DNA of 43,121 nt from Paenibacillus albiflavus (lineage in GTDB: Bacteria; Bacillota; Bacilli; Paenibacillales; NBRC-103111), in NCBI RefSeq assembly GCF_004344915.1, contig NZ_SKFG01000034.1:1-43121 (forward strand), written 5' to 3'. The translations under genes and the position numbers were made by a program. Under the pieces are notes generated by a model that had not been told where the DNA came from, did no database searches, and worked only from the letters and a program-made list of their open reading frames with translations. Below are positions 25,641 to 33,463 of this stretch, piece by piece. How positions within the stretch are numbered: the stretch's first letter is position 1; every line of letters begins with the position of its first letter.

Positions 25641-26780
25641 TGCGTGTAATCTTAGACCTTCGGTCAAAATGTTTATACTAGCGTTAATATCACGGTCATG
25701 ATGAGTGCGACAAATAGAACAAGTCCAATCTCGAATTTCAAGGGATTTTTTTCCGTCTTTATGTCCGCACTCAGAGCAAATTTGACTAGACGGAAAACAC
25801 TGATCTACTTTGATGATTTCACGTCCGTACCAGTCAGCTTTGTACTGTAATTTTGTGACAAAACTAGACCAAGATACGTCTGAGATACTTTTTGCTAATT
25901 TATGATTGCGCAACATACCTTTTGTGTTTAAGTCTTCGATACAGATTATATCGTGGTTTTTGATAATCTCTGTACTCAACTTATTCAGGTAGTCAGTACG
26001 TTGATTCAATACCTTTTCGTGCAAGCTAGCAACTTCACGTTTTTGATTTTGGTAGTTTTTTGCTTCAAACAGAAGTATCCCCTTCTTTTTGGCGATCAAA
26101 GCACGTCTGGACAACTTCCGTTGTTCTCGTTTTAGTTTCTTTTCCATTTTGGAAGTGAATTTATGATTGTCTATTTTGCGACCATCTGAAAAAATTGCAA
26201 AGTCAGTGATACCAAGGTCAATGCCAATTGCACTAACTGTTTTGGATAGCTTATCAATTTCTTCTTCACAAAGAATAGATACAAAAAATTTGCCACTAGC
26301 ATTTTTGCGAATCGTTGCGCTTAAAATGCGTCCGCTAGATTCTTGGCTTTTAGCGAATTTCACTAAGCCAAGTTTAGGAAGTTTTAAATACTTTTCTTTT
26401 AATTCGATACTGTTGTTCACATTCTTTGTTGTATAGCTTTGAAGAGGATTCTTCTTACTTTTGAATTGGGGTTTATGATTTTGCTTCTTGAAAAAGCGAG
26501 AGAAGGAATCTGCAAGATGTTGAAGAGAAGATTGAATGGCAATACTATCCGCCTCCTTGAGCCAGTGAGTAGCTTCATCTTTTTTCATTTTTGGTAACAT
26601 AGCGGAACAAGCATGATAAGACAATCCTTTTCCGGATTTGGAGTATTCTTCGTTCCATAAATTCAAAAAATGATTATAGACAAATCTGGAACAACCCATC
26701 GTTTTAGCGATTAAAATTTCTTGTTCTTGATTGGGATAGACTCTAAATTTATAGGCTTTGTGACGTAGTATTGCATTCAC
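25632..26780 (-). CDS. tnpB: RNA-guided endonuclease TnpB (IS200/IS605 group)
   Basis: 382 residues from an ATG with AATGAGGTG upstream. The N-terminal OrfB_IS605 domain has YKFRVYPNQEQ and CSRFVYNHFLN. The split RuvC site is intact: Asp188 in IGIDLGITDFAIF, Glu282 in ICIEDLNTKGM and Asp364 in HDRDINASINI. A zinc ribbon (CSECGHKDGK...WTCSICRTH) lies between the last two. TnpB uses omega-RNA to cut DNA next to a TAM and helps keep the element at its site (established for ISDra2 and others). All catalytic residues are present, so it is probably active. Confidence 0.95.
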   Translation of the reverse strand: MNAILRHKAYKFRVYPNQEQEILIAKTMGCSRFVYNHFLNLWNEEYSKSGKGLSYHACSAMLPKMKKDEATHWLKEADSIAIQSSLQHLADSFSRFFKKQNHKPQFKSKKNPLQSYTTKNVNNSIELKEKYLKLPKLGLVKFAKSQESSGRILSATIRKNASGKFFVSILCEEEIDKLSKTVSAIGIDLGITDFAIFSDGRKIDNHKFTSKMEKKLKREQRKLSRRALIAKKKGILLFEAKNYQNQKREVASLHEKVLNQRTDYLNKLSTEIIKNHDIICIEDLNTKGMLRNHKLAKSISDVSWSSFVTKLQYKADWYGREIIKVDQCFPSSQICSECGHKDGKKSLEIRDWTCSICRTHHDRDINASINILTEGLRLHALA

Positions 26781-26973
26781 CTCATTTCTTCTTCTGATTG
26801 TGTCTGATTGTGAATGTATTTACGAACAAAAAAATGCCTATAGGAAAATTTTAACATATGTGCATCGTTAAATCTATTTCTAGAGGTATTAAAGCTTATA
26901 TTCAACCTAACAAATGTCGGTTGATTAACATAGCTGAAGCTATGCTGCAACCGAAGCCGATTCATCTACACGA

Positions 26974-27711
26974 CTAAAGTCGCGAGTATTCTCGGCAATT
27001 TGATAAAGATGTAGATGGCGCTACTCTGCTGCCATATGGAATTGTTGTAAGACGAACAGTAGAAGCCACTCCATCTCTAATAACGTTAAGTTGAATAGCT
27101 TGATTCGGAGCTTCCGTAATCATTCTCTCAAAATCGTCATAACAAGTAATAGACACATCATTTAATGAAAGAATTAGATCCTCTTCCTTGAGCAATCCAT
27201 ATGCAGGAGTATCAGCGATAACTTGTACAACTTTAATGGCGGTACGATCTTCATAGTTCACGGTGCAATGATTCATGCCAATCCAGCTCTGCCAGAACGT
27301 ATGACGAATATCACCTGTCTCTTCCAGTACACTCTTAAAGTTGCGCATGAATTGATACGTTCCGAACATCATATTCTCCATTTGCATAAACCCAATATCA
27401 CCAGCCCACAGACCTGTGTATTCAATCGTAACGATACTGGATTGAGCCTGCGATTCAATGCTCCAGATCGTCAGCTGCTTATCGCTTCCCTCAAGCACGA
27501 GACGCTTGTTCACTTCAATTTCAGTAATAATCCCGTCATAGGTAACATTCCAACCATAATCCAAGTACATTCGTCCACCAACTACGAGATCAATCTCGCA
27601 ACTCTTCGTCTCCCATTGATTACGTATCGAAGGAATAGTCAAAGCTTGCCACACCTTCTCAGGTGAAGCTTGAATTTCAATGCTTTTCTTAACACTTGTA
27701 ATCTCTTTCAT
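26974..27711 (-). CDS. SRPBCC (AHSA1-like) plus PDZ domain fusion; 3' end altered by the TnpB element
   Basis: 245 residues. Residues 1-150 form an AHSA1/START-like domain (VKKSIEIQASPEKVWQALTI, then VVGGRMYLDYGW). Residues 155-232 read as a PDZ domain (VVQVIADTPAYGLLKEEDLI, then LNVIRDGVAST). The last eight or nine codons and the stop come from the mobile element; the TAG is inside its left-end hairpin. Removing 25500-27002 joins TCT TTA T to AA, giving an immediate TAA stop, so the original was about 236-237 residues. ArsR-SRPBCC pairs are common, but the PDZ tail is unusual. The ATG overlaps the upstream arsR-type stop (ATGA). The ligand is unknown. Confidence 0.82.
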   Translation of the reverse strand: MKEITSVKKSIEIQASPEKVWQALTIPSIRNQWETKSCEIDLVVGGRMYLDYGWNVTYDGIITEIEVNKRLVLEGSDKQLTIWSIESQAQSSIVTIEYTGLWAGDIGFMQMENMMFGTYQFMRNFKSVLEETGDIRHTFWQSWIGMNHCTVNYEDRTAIKVVQVIADTPAYGLLKEEDLILSLNDVSITCYDDFERMITEAPNQAIQLNVIRDGVASTVRLTTIPYGSRVAPSTSLSNCREYSRL

Positions 27712-28022
27712 TGATCATCATCCTTTTCCAAAAATAGTTTTAAGTTTACTAGTTTTTGTTCTAATATTGCGCCCAGCTCTTGCTGCAAGTTCGAGTAACT
27801 GTTACGAAATACCGATTGATTCAGTCGATAGAAGCAATACCTACCTGATCTTCTTTCTTCCAATAATCCTTCTTCTTTGAGGATCGTCAGATGTTTAATA
27901 ATTGCAGGCTGGGATATCGTAAAAACACTTACAATCTCTGATTGCGTACATTCCTTCTGTGCTGTCATCAGTAAAATTTGCCTTCTAATCGGATCAGCAA
28001 TTGCACGATAAATATCCGTCAT
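27708..28022 (-). CDS. ArsR/SmtB-family transcriptional regulator
   Basis: 104 residues. It is a winged helix-turn-helix: YRAIADPIRRQILLMTAQKE, then SEIVSVFTISQPAIIKHLTI, then EGLLEERRSGRYCFYRLN. No metal-binding Cys pair is evident, which fits the non-metal subgroup usually paired with SRPBCC proteins (YdeI/SdpR-like). It has GGGAGGCAC upstream and overlaps the SRPBCC-PDZ gene by four bases. It probably represses its own operon. Confidence 0.9.
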   Translation of the reverse strand: MTDIYRAIADPIRRQILLMTAQKECTQSEIVSVFTISQPAIIKHLTILKEEGLLEERRSGRYCFYRLNQSVFRNSYSNLQQELGAILEQKLVNLKLFLEKDDDQ

Positions 28023-28114
28023 AGTGCCTCCCTTTAAATATAACCTTTTGGTTATATGAATAAATTATCACGTCTTTTGCATTAGGTCAATATATATTTT
28101 AATTTTTCAAAAAA

Positions 28115-28161
28115 ATAAAAAAAGGATGTTCTCAAGTCCAGTAGACTCTAAAGCATCCTTT
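28115..28161 (-). terminator. Terminator after the PaaI-type thioesterase
   Basis: On the minus strand AAAGGATG pairs with CATCCTTT, with inner GAGTC/GGACT pairs, followed by TTTATTTTTTTG. Confidence 0.8.
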
Positions 28162-28175
28162 GCAGTCTTTCGTTT

Positions 28176-28592
28176 TTAAATGACTCGAAATGAGCCCGTT
28201 CCGTAAGTCCCTAGTTGACCTTGTTCATCTGTTACACTGCCAGACACCGTAAGTGATTTGCGTGATTGATGGATGACTTCTGCGGTAGCATATATGGTGC
28301 CTAGCTTCAAAGGAGCAACAAAATGCACATTTAAGTTCGATGTCACCATCTTCTCTCCTGGACGTGTCAACAAAGCTGAAATGCCCATCGCATTATCGAG
28401 CATTGTTGTGGAAACACCACCATGGACAATCCCAATTGGATTGAGATGGTGAGGTTTAATTTCCAGGCTAATCACTACTTTATTCGATTCAAGACTATGC
28501 AGCTTACAACCAAGGAAGTCCCAGAACGTTCCTTTGGCGCGATCTTCTAAATGCTTAAACATGGCTGGATCAAATTGTATTTCTTCCGACAT
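28176..28592 (-). CDS. PaaI-family hotdog-fold thioesterase
   Basis: 138 residues. The 4HBT core is clear: HHLNPIGIVHGGVSTTMLDN, with the HGG motif and an Asp typical of PaaI-type acyl-CoA thioesterases, followed by SNLNVHFVAPLKLGTIYATA. It probably releases CoA from acyl- or aryl-CoA. It lies at the end of the fatty-acid degradation cluster, on the same strand 138 bases after lcfA, and has its own terminator, so it may clear stalled acyl-CoA. Confidence 0.85.
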   Translation of the reverse strand: MSEEIQFDPAMFKHLEDRAKGTFWDFLGCKLHSLESNKVVISLEIKPHHLNPIGIVHGGVSTTMLDNAMGISALLTRPGEKMVTSNLNVHFVAPLKLGTIYATAEVIHQSRKSLTVSGSVTDEQGQLGTYGTGSFRVI

Positions 28593-28730
28593 ACGCTAGC
28601 TCCATTCCTAAAGTTTGGTTTCATTCACCTAGATGTATTATAGCATGCTACTCAGACTTTACATTACAATCCTCTACCCAAGCTATTGGAATAGATTCCT
28701 GCGGATGAGCTATTATGATCCTACCTTGAA

Positions 28731-30413
28731 TCAAGAGCTTTGCGACTTCTGTAGCTCCTCTTCAAGCAGCTTTCGGCGTAATACTTTACCTACTAATGTC
28801 TTCGGCAGTGAATCTCGGAATTCATAGCTGCGTGGCACTTTGAATGCGGCAAGTCGTTCTCGACACCATGCATTAAGCTCCTTATCTGTTACAGCTGCTC
28901 CTTCTCTTAGCACGATATAAGCTTTGACCGTCTCACCTCGATAGGCATCAGGAATTCCTACGATCACAACTTCCTTAACGGCAGGATGCTGATATAACAC
29001 TTCTTCAACTTCTCGTGGATAAATATTAAATCCGCCTGCTATAATCATATCCTTCTTGCGATCCACAATCGTAAAATAGCCATCCTCATCCATAGTTGCC
29101 ATATCCCCTGTATATAACCAACCGTCACGGAGCGTCTTCGCCGTCTCATCCGCTCGATTCCAGTAACCAATCATCACCTGTGGTCCCCGAATGACAAGTT
29201 CGCCAATTTGCCCGACAGGCATTTCCTCACCTGTGTCAGAATCGACTACCTTGGCATCTGTATCCGGCAGTGGGATTCCAATCGTTCCATTACGACGTTC
29301 CTCCCATATCGGGTTTACATGCGTTACAGGCGAACATTCGGTAAGTCCGTAGCCTTCGATCAGTTTACCACCAGTTAACTCTTCGAACTTCTCTTGCACT
29401 TCAAGCGGAAGTGCAGCAGCACCGCTTACGCAAGCCTTAATCGAAGATAAATCGTATTCCTTGATGCGAGGATGATTAATAAGTCCGATATACATCGTTG
29501 GTGCGCCTGGGAATAACGTACCCTTCTGTTTCGAAATCGCTTTCAAAATAGCTTCTGCGTCAAATTTAGGAATAAGCACCATCAGGCCAGCCGTCATTAC
29601 AGCTTGATTCATGAACACCGTCATACCAAATACATGGAATGTCGGAAGAACGCCTATAAAAACTTCTTCCGCTTCCTTCAGCTTGTACACCCACTTAACG
29701 ATCTGTATCGTATTCGCGTTCATATTATGATGAGTCAGCATAACGCCTTTGGACAAGCCAGTCGTGCCACCCGTATATTGCAGCAGCGCAAGGTCATTCT
29801 TCGCATCAATCTTGACGAATAACGGTTGATTCGACGCAGCATGAAGCGCTTTTTTATAGGAAATCACGGAAGAGTTATACGTAACAGATAAATCGGACCC
29901 TTCCTTCTTGGCCTTTATCGGATACAGCAGGTTGATCGGGAAAGGCAAATAGTCTTTGATCGATGTAACGAGTAAATGTTTAATTCGGGTCTTGCTCTGT
30001 ACTTTAATTACCTTATGATGAAGCTGGTCTAGGGTAACAATGGTTTCTGCACCTGAATCCATCAATTGATACTCAAGCTCACGCTCGGTATACATCGGAT
30101 TCGTCTGTACCACGACCGCTCCAATATGGAGCGCGCCGTAGTAAGAGATTACTGCTTGGGGGCAATTCGGGAGCATCAAGGCAATACGATCACCCTTATT
30201 AATCCCAAGACCTTGAAGCACATGTGCAAAACGATAGCTGGCATCAAGCAGCTGTGCGTAAGTCATTGTTTTTCCCATAAAATAGATTGCGTCTTTATTC
30301 GGATATTTGTGGGCCGATTGAACTAAATAGTGTGCCATATTATCGTTGGGATATTCGTAGCTGGAAGCAACTTGCGCTGGGTAATGCTTAAGCCATCGCC
30401 TTTCCGTATGCAT
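28731..30413 (-). CDS. lcfA: Long-chain fatty-acid-CoA ligase
   Basis: 560 residues, AAAGGGA upstream. It activates fatty acids to acyl-CoA with ATP, the entry step of beta-oxidation. AMP-binding motifs are LLQYTGGTTGLSKGVMLTHH (P-loop), EGYGLTECSPVTHVNP, GWLYTGDMATMDEDGYF and the C-terminal hinge and Lys motif DRKKDMIIAGGFNIYP with PKTLVGKVLRR. Length and motifs fit LcfA/FadD. It lies 33 bases after fadE and is the last of fadF-fadN-fadA-fadE-lcfA. In B. subtilis lcfA heads the fadR operon, so the gene order here is different. Confidence 0.94.
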   Translation of the reverse strand: MHTERRWLKHYPAQVASSYEYPNDNMAHYLVQSAHKYPNKDAIYFMGKTMTYAQLLDASYRFAHVLQGLGINKGDRIALMLPNCPQAVISYYGALHIGAVVVQTNPMYTERELEYQLMDSGAETIVTLDQLHHKVIKVQSKTRIKHLLVTSIKDYLPFPINLLYPIKAKKEGSDLSVTYNSSVISYKKALHAASNQPLFVKIDAKNDLALLQYTGGTTGLSKGVMLTHHNMNANTIQIVKWVYKLKEAEEVFIGVLPTFHVFGMTVFMNQAVMTAGLMVLIPKFDAEAILKAISKQKGTLFPGAPTMYIGLINHPRIKEYDLSSIKACVSGAAALPLEVQEKFEELTGGKLIEGYGLTECSPVTHVNPIWEERRNGTIGIPLPDTDAKVVDSDTGEEMPVGQIGELVIRGPQVMIGYWNRADETAKTLRDGWLYTGDMATMDEDGYFTIVDRKKDMIIAGGFNIYPREVEEVLYQHPAVKEVVIVGIPDAYRGETVKAYIVLREGAAVTDKELNAWCRERLAAFKVPRSYEFRDSLPKTLVGKVLRRKLLEEELQKSQSS

Positions 30414-30446
30414 ATCATCATCCCTTTCAATCGTATCAGTACAGAA

Positions 30447-32225
30447 TTAAACGATATATTTTTCTGCTTGAATGACACGTGCGGCAATTTCACGTTTCAA
30501 AGCGATAGCGTCAACTGGCGTACTCTTCGTTAACTTCTTCAAGATCGATAATTGGGTGCGCAGTGTATCTCCGCTTTCTATTGCGGACAATGTTTCCTTC
30601 GCCCACTCACCGATTTTGCTGAATGCTTCATTTACGAATACGGCCGTCATTTGAATCGCATTCTTCGCTTTATCCTCACCTGAACGTTTCATCATTTTCT
30701 GCGTACGAAGCAGGGCGCTTTCCATCGCATAGATTTGAATCATCATATCAGACATATTGCTTAGAACCTCTTGCTCTTTCTCAAGGCTCATACCATATTT
30801 CTGAACGGCAAGGCCGCCGACCATCAAGAATATTTTCTTGGCATTACCTAGCAAATGAACTTCCCCAGCAAGTGCGGAATCATCTGATGCGCTTGGGATA
30901 ATTTGCATCAATTCACTTTGCAAAGCCATCGTTTTCTGCATCAAAGGCAACTCGCCCTTCATCGCTTTCTTCAGTAAGGAGCCTGGGATGAGCAGACGGT
31001 TAATTTCATTCGTTCCTTCAAAAATACGATTAATCCGTGAATCACGATAAATACGCTCGATTTTATATTCTTGCGTAAATCCGTAGCCTCCATGAATTTG
31101 CACGCCTTCATCTGCCACAAAATCAAGCCCTTCGGAAGCAAATACCTTATTAAGCGAGCATTCGATCATATATTCTGCAATTTGCTTAAGAGATTGCTTG
31201 GACGCTTCAGGACTTGTATGATCGATATCTTTAAGACCTTGTTCAATTAGACCCGAAGTACGGTAGACAACACTCTCCGTTACGTAAGTAATCACATTCA
31301 TATCCGCAAGCTTCTTTCCGATAAGCGGGAAGGAAGATAACGGAGTGCCAAACTGTGTTCTTGTATTGGCATATTTTACACTAAGCTCCAGTGCTTCTTT
31401 CTCAGCACCTAAGCAGCCTGCACCTAATTTAAAACGACCGATGTTCAGAATGTTAAAGGCGATATGATGCCCTTTACCAATCTCACCAAGTAAATTTTCT
31501 ACTGGTACCTTCATATCTTCAAAGAAGAGTGGGCGAGTGGAGGAGCCTTTAATTCCCATTTTCTTCTCTTCTGGTCCAATTGTAAGACCTGGCATGTCAC
31601 GTTCTACAATAAAGGTGCTAAAGTCCTTGCCATCAATTTTCGCATACACGATAAATATATCCGCAAATCCAGCATTCGTAATAAATTGCTTGGATCCATT
31701 CAGGATATAATGCGTTCCGTCCTCAGATAATTTAGCAGTCGTTTTCGCTCCAAGCGCGTCCGAGCCTGATGTTGGCTCTGTTAAGCAATAAGCTGCAAGC
31801 TTAGCGCCTGTTGCAAGGTCTGGGAGATACTTCTCCTTCTGCTCTTTCGTTCCAAAATATACGATTGGCAGCGTGCCGATTCCGACATGTGCTCCAAGTG
31901 AAAGGGCAAACGAAGACCCTCTAGCCAATGTTTCATTGATGAGCGTTGCACTGACTTTATCAAGTCCCAGCCCGCCAAACTCCTCCGGCACCTCTGCTCC
32001 AAGCAAGCCGATGTCTCCTGCTTGACGAAGCAGTTTTACCGTTAGGTCATAGTCCAATTTCTCAAGCTGCTCATCTACAGGTAATACTTCTGAATCAATA
32101 AAATCACGTGTAGTTTCAGCAAACATGCGTTGTTCTTCTGTAAAATCCTCTGGCGTCAGAATCGCATCTGACTCCAAGTCTTCAATTACAAAGCTGCCGC
32201 CGACATTTTTAGTTCCTGTAATCAT
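30447..32225 (-). CDS. fadE: Acyl-CoA dehydrogenase
   Basis: 592 residues, the long type of Bacillus FadE (about 590). It oxidises acyl-CoA to trans-2-enoyl-CoA and passes electrons to EtfAB. Motifs in order are AYCLTEPTSGSDALGAKTTA (FAD-binding), FITNAGFADIFIVYAK, ANTRTQFGTPLSSFPLIGKK and IHGGYGFTQEYKIERIYRDS, then NRIFEGTNEINRLL with the region of the catalytic Glu. A C-terminal extension of about 180 residues is normal for this group. AAGGAGAG lies before the start. The gene is 28 bases downstream of fadA. Confidence 0.95.
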   Translation of the reverse strand: MITGTKNVGGSFVIEDLESDAILTPEDFTEEQRMFAETTRDFIDSEVLPVDEQLEKLDYDLTVKLLRQAGDIGLLGAEVPEEFGGLGLDKVSATLINETLARGSSFALSLGAHVGIGTLPIVYFGTKEQKEKYLPDLATGAKLAAYCLTEPTSGSDALGAKTTAKLSEDGTHYILNGSKQFITNAGFADIFIVYAKIDGKDFSTFIVERDMPGLTIGPEEKKMGIKGSSTRPLFFEDMKVPVENLLGEIGKGHHIAFNILNIGRFKLGAGCLGAEKEALELSVKYANTRTQFGTPLSSFPLIGKKLADMNVITYVTESVVYRTSGLIEQGLKDIDHTSPEASKQSLKQIAEYMIECSLNKVFASEGLDFVADEGVQIHGGYGFTQEYKIERIYRDSRINRIFEGTNEINRLLIPGSLLKKAMKGELPLMQKTMALQSELMQIIPSASDDSALAGEVHLLGNAKKIFLMVGGLAVQKYGMSLEKEQEVLSNMSDMMIQIYAMESALLRTQKMMKRSGEDKAKNAIQMTAVFVNEAFSKIGEWAKETLSAIESGDTLRTQLSILKKLTKSTPVDAIALKREIAARVIQAEKYIV

Positions 32226-32253
32226 TTATAACCCTCTCCTTAAATGAAATGAA

Positions 32254-33438
32254 TTAGTCTGCAAAAACCTCAAATACACCAGCTGCTCCCATACCGCCAC
32301 CAATACACATCGATACAACCCCGTATCCACCGCCACGTCTTCTTAGCTCATGAATAAGACTTGCACTAATTTTGGTGCCTGTGCAGCCGAGTGGATGACC
32401 TAGCGCAATCGCTCCACCATTCACATTCACAATCTCTTCATCAATTCCAAGCTCACGAATAATTTGAATACATTGAGAGGCAAAAGCTTCGTTAATTTCG
32501 AACAGTTTCACATCATCAAGCGTAATGCCTGCCATCTGCAAGGCTTTGGGAATTGCTTTGATTGGACCTACTCCCATTATTTCCGGATCAACACCCGCTA
32601 CAGCAAAGGATCGAAAAGCCGCAAGCGGTTTAAGACCAAGCTCTTCCGCTTTTTCTCTGCTCATCAGAACAGCAGCAGCCGCCCCATCGCTCATCTGTGA
32701 GGCATTTCCTGCTGTAACGGATCCATTGATTGAAAACGCAGGCTTGAGTTTGCCTAGTCCTTCGACCGATGTATCTGGACGAACACCTTCATCCTTATCA
32801 AATACGAACTTCTTCTCCCAGAACTTGCCGTTGTCGTCTACCCCTCTGAACGAAGTAGCAACTGGCACGATCTCATCCTTAAATTTGTCTTCGGCTAGGG
32901 CAATAGCTGCCTTGCAATGACTGTTCGTCGCAAATCGATCCTGATCCTCACGACTAACGCCGAAGCGGTTCGCTACGTTCTCAGCCGTATTTCCCATTGC
33001 CATGTAGACTTCTGGCATGGATTCGATAATTCCTGGATGTGGTGATGGCTTAAAGCCTGTCATCGGAACATGGCTCATGCTCTCTACCCCGCCAGCGATT
33101 ATGACATCTGCGGTACCAAGCATAATACGCTCTGCTGCATAGGCAATGGCTTGCAATCCAGAAGAACAGAAGCGATTCACCGTGATTGCAGGAACCGTTA
33201 CCGGAAACCCTGCATACAGAGTCATAGTTCTTGCAAAGTTAAGCCCCTGCTCGCCTTCAGGCATCGCACAGCCAATGATGACATCCTCTACATCTTCCTT
33301 GCGAAGTCCTGGTGCTCTTGCAATCACTTCCTCTAATACGACCTTGCCTAAATCCTCCGCACGTGTCTGCGACAAGCTGCCTTTCTTCGCTTTGCCGACA
33401 GGCGTTCTGGCGATTGATACGATTACAGCCTCTTTCAT
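32254..33438 (-). CDS. fadA: Acetyl-CoA C-acyltransferase (3-ketoacyl-CoA thiolase)
   Basis: 394 residues, thiolase length. It cleaves 3-ketoacyl-CoA to acetyl-CoA and the shortened acyl-CoA. The catalytic set is complete: Cys91 in VNRFCSSGLQ, the NEAFASQ motif, His in GGAIALGHPLGCTGTK and Cys in CIGGGMGAAG. AGAGGTGAAC precedes the ATG. It sits 25 bases after fadN, as in the fadNAE operon of B. subtilis. Confidence 0.96.
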   Translation of the reverse strand: MKEAVIVSIARTPVGKAKKGSLSQTRAEDLGKVVLEEVIARAPGLRKEDVEDVIIGCAMPEGEQGLNFARTMTLYAGFPVTVPAITVNRFCSSGLQAIAYAAERIMLGTADVIIAGGVESMSHVPMTGFKPSPHPGIIESMPEVYMAMGNTAENVANRFGVSREDQDRFATNSHCKAAIALAEDKFKDEIVPVATSFRGVDDNGKFWEKKFVFDKDEGVRPDTSVEGLGKLKPAFSINGSVTAGNASQMSDGAAAAVLMSREKAEELGLKPLAAFRSFAVAGVDPEIMGVGPIKAIPKALQMAGITLDDVKLFEINEAFASQCIQIIRELGIDEEIVNVNGGAIALGHPLGCTGTKISASLIHELRRRGGGYGVVSMCIGGGMGAAGVFEVFAD

Positions 33439-33463
33439 GAATGTTCACCTCTCTAAGAATTAT

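Larger units (their letters stand above)
25500..27002 (-). mobile_element. TnpB-only IS200/IS605-group (IS1341-type) element
   Basis: About 1.5 kb on the minus strand. The left end begins after TTTAT (27007-27003) and has the hairpin CGCGACTTTAGTCGTG (26984-26969). The right end has the related hairpin CTCGTGACTTTAGTCATGAG (25527-25508) and ends in GGTTCAA at 25500. Both hairpins share GACTTTAGTC. TTTAT fits the TAM-type target of related Firmicute TnpB elements, and TCAA fits the usual right cleavage site (family knowledge). There is no tnpA, so movement would need a transposase in trans. There is no target duplication, as expected. The insertion sits at the end of the SRPBCC-PDZ gene. Confidence 0.8.

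Noticed and set aside
26777-26965. Short frame upstream of tnpB
   Set aside because: It lies in the left-end region of the element, has no family resemblance and no ribosome site.
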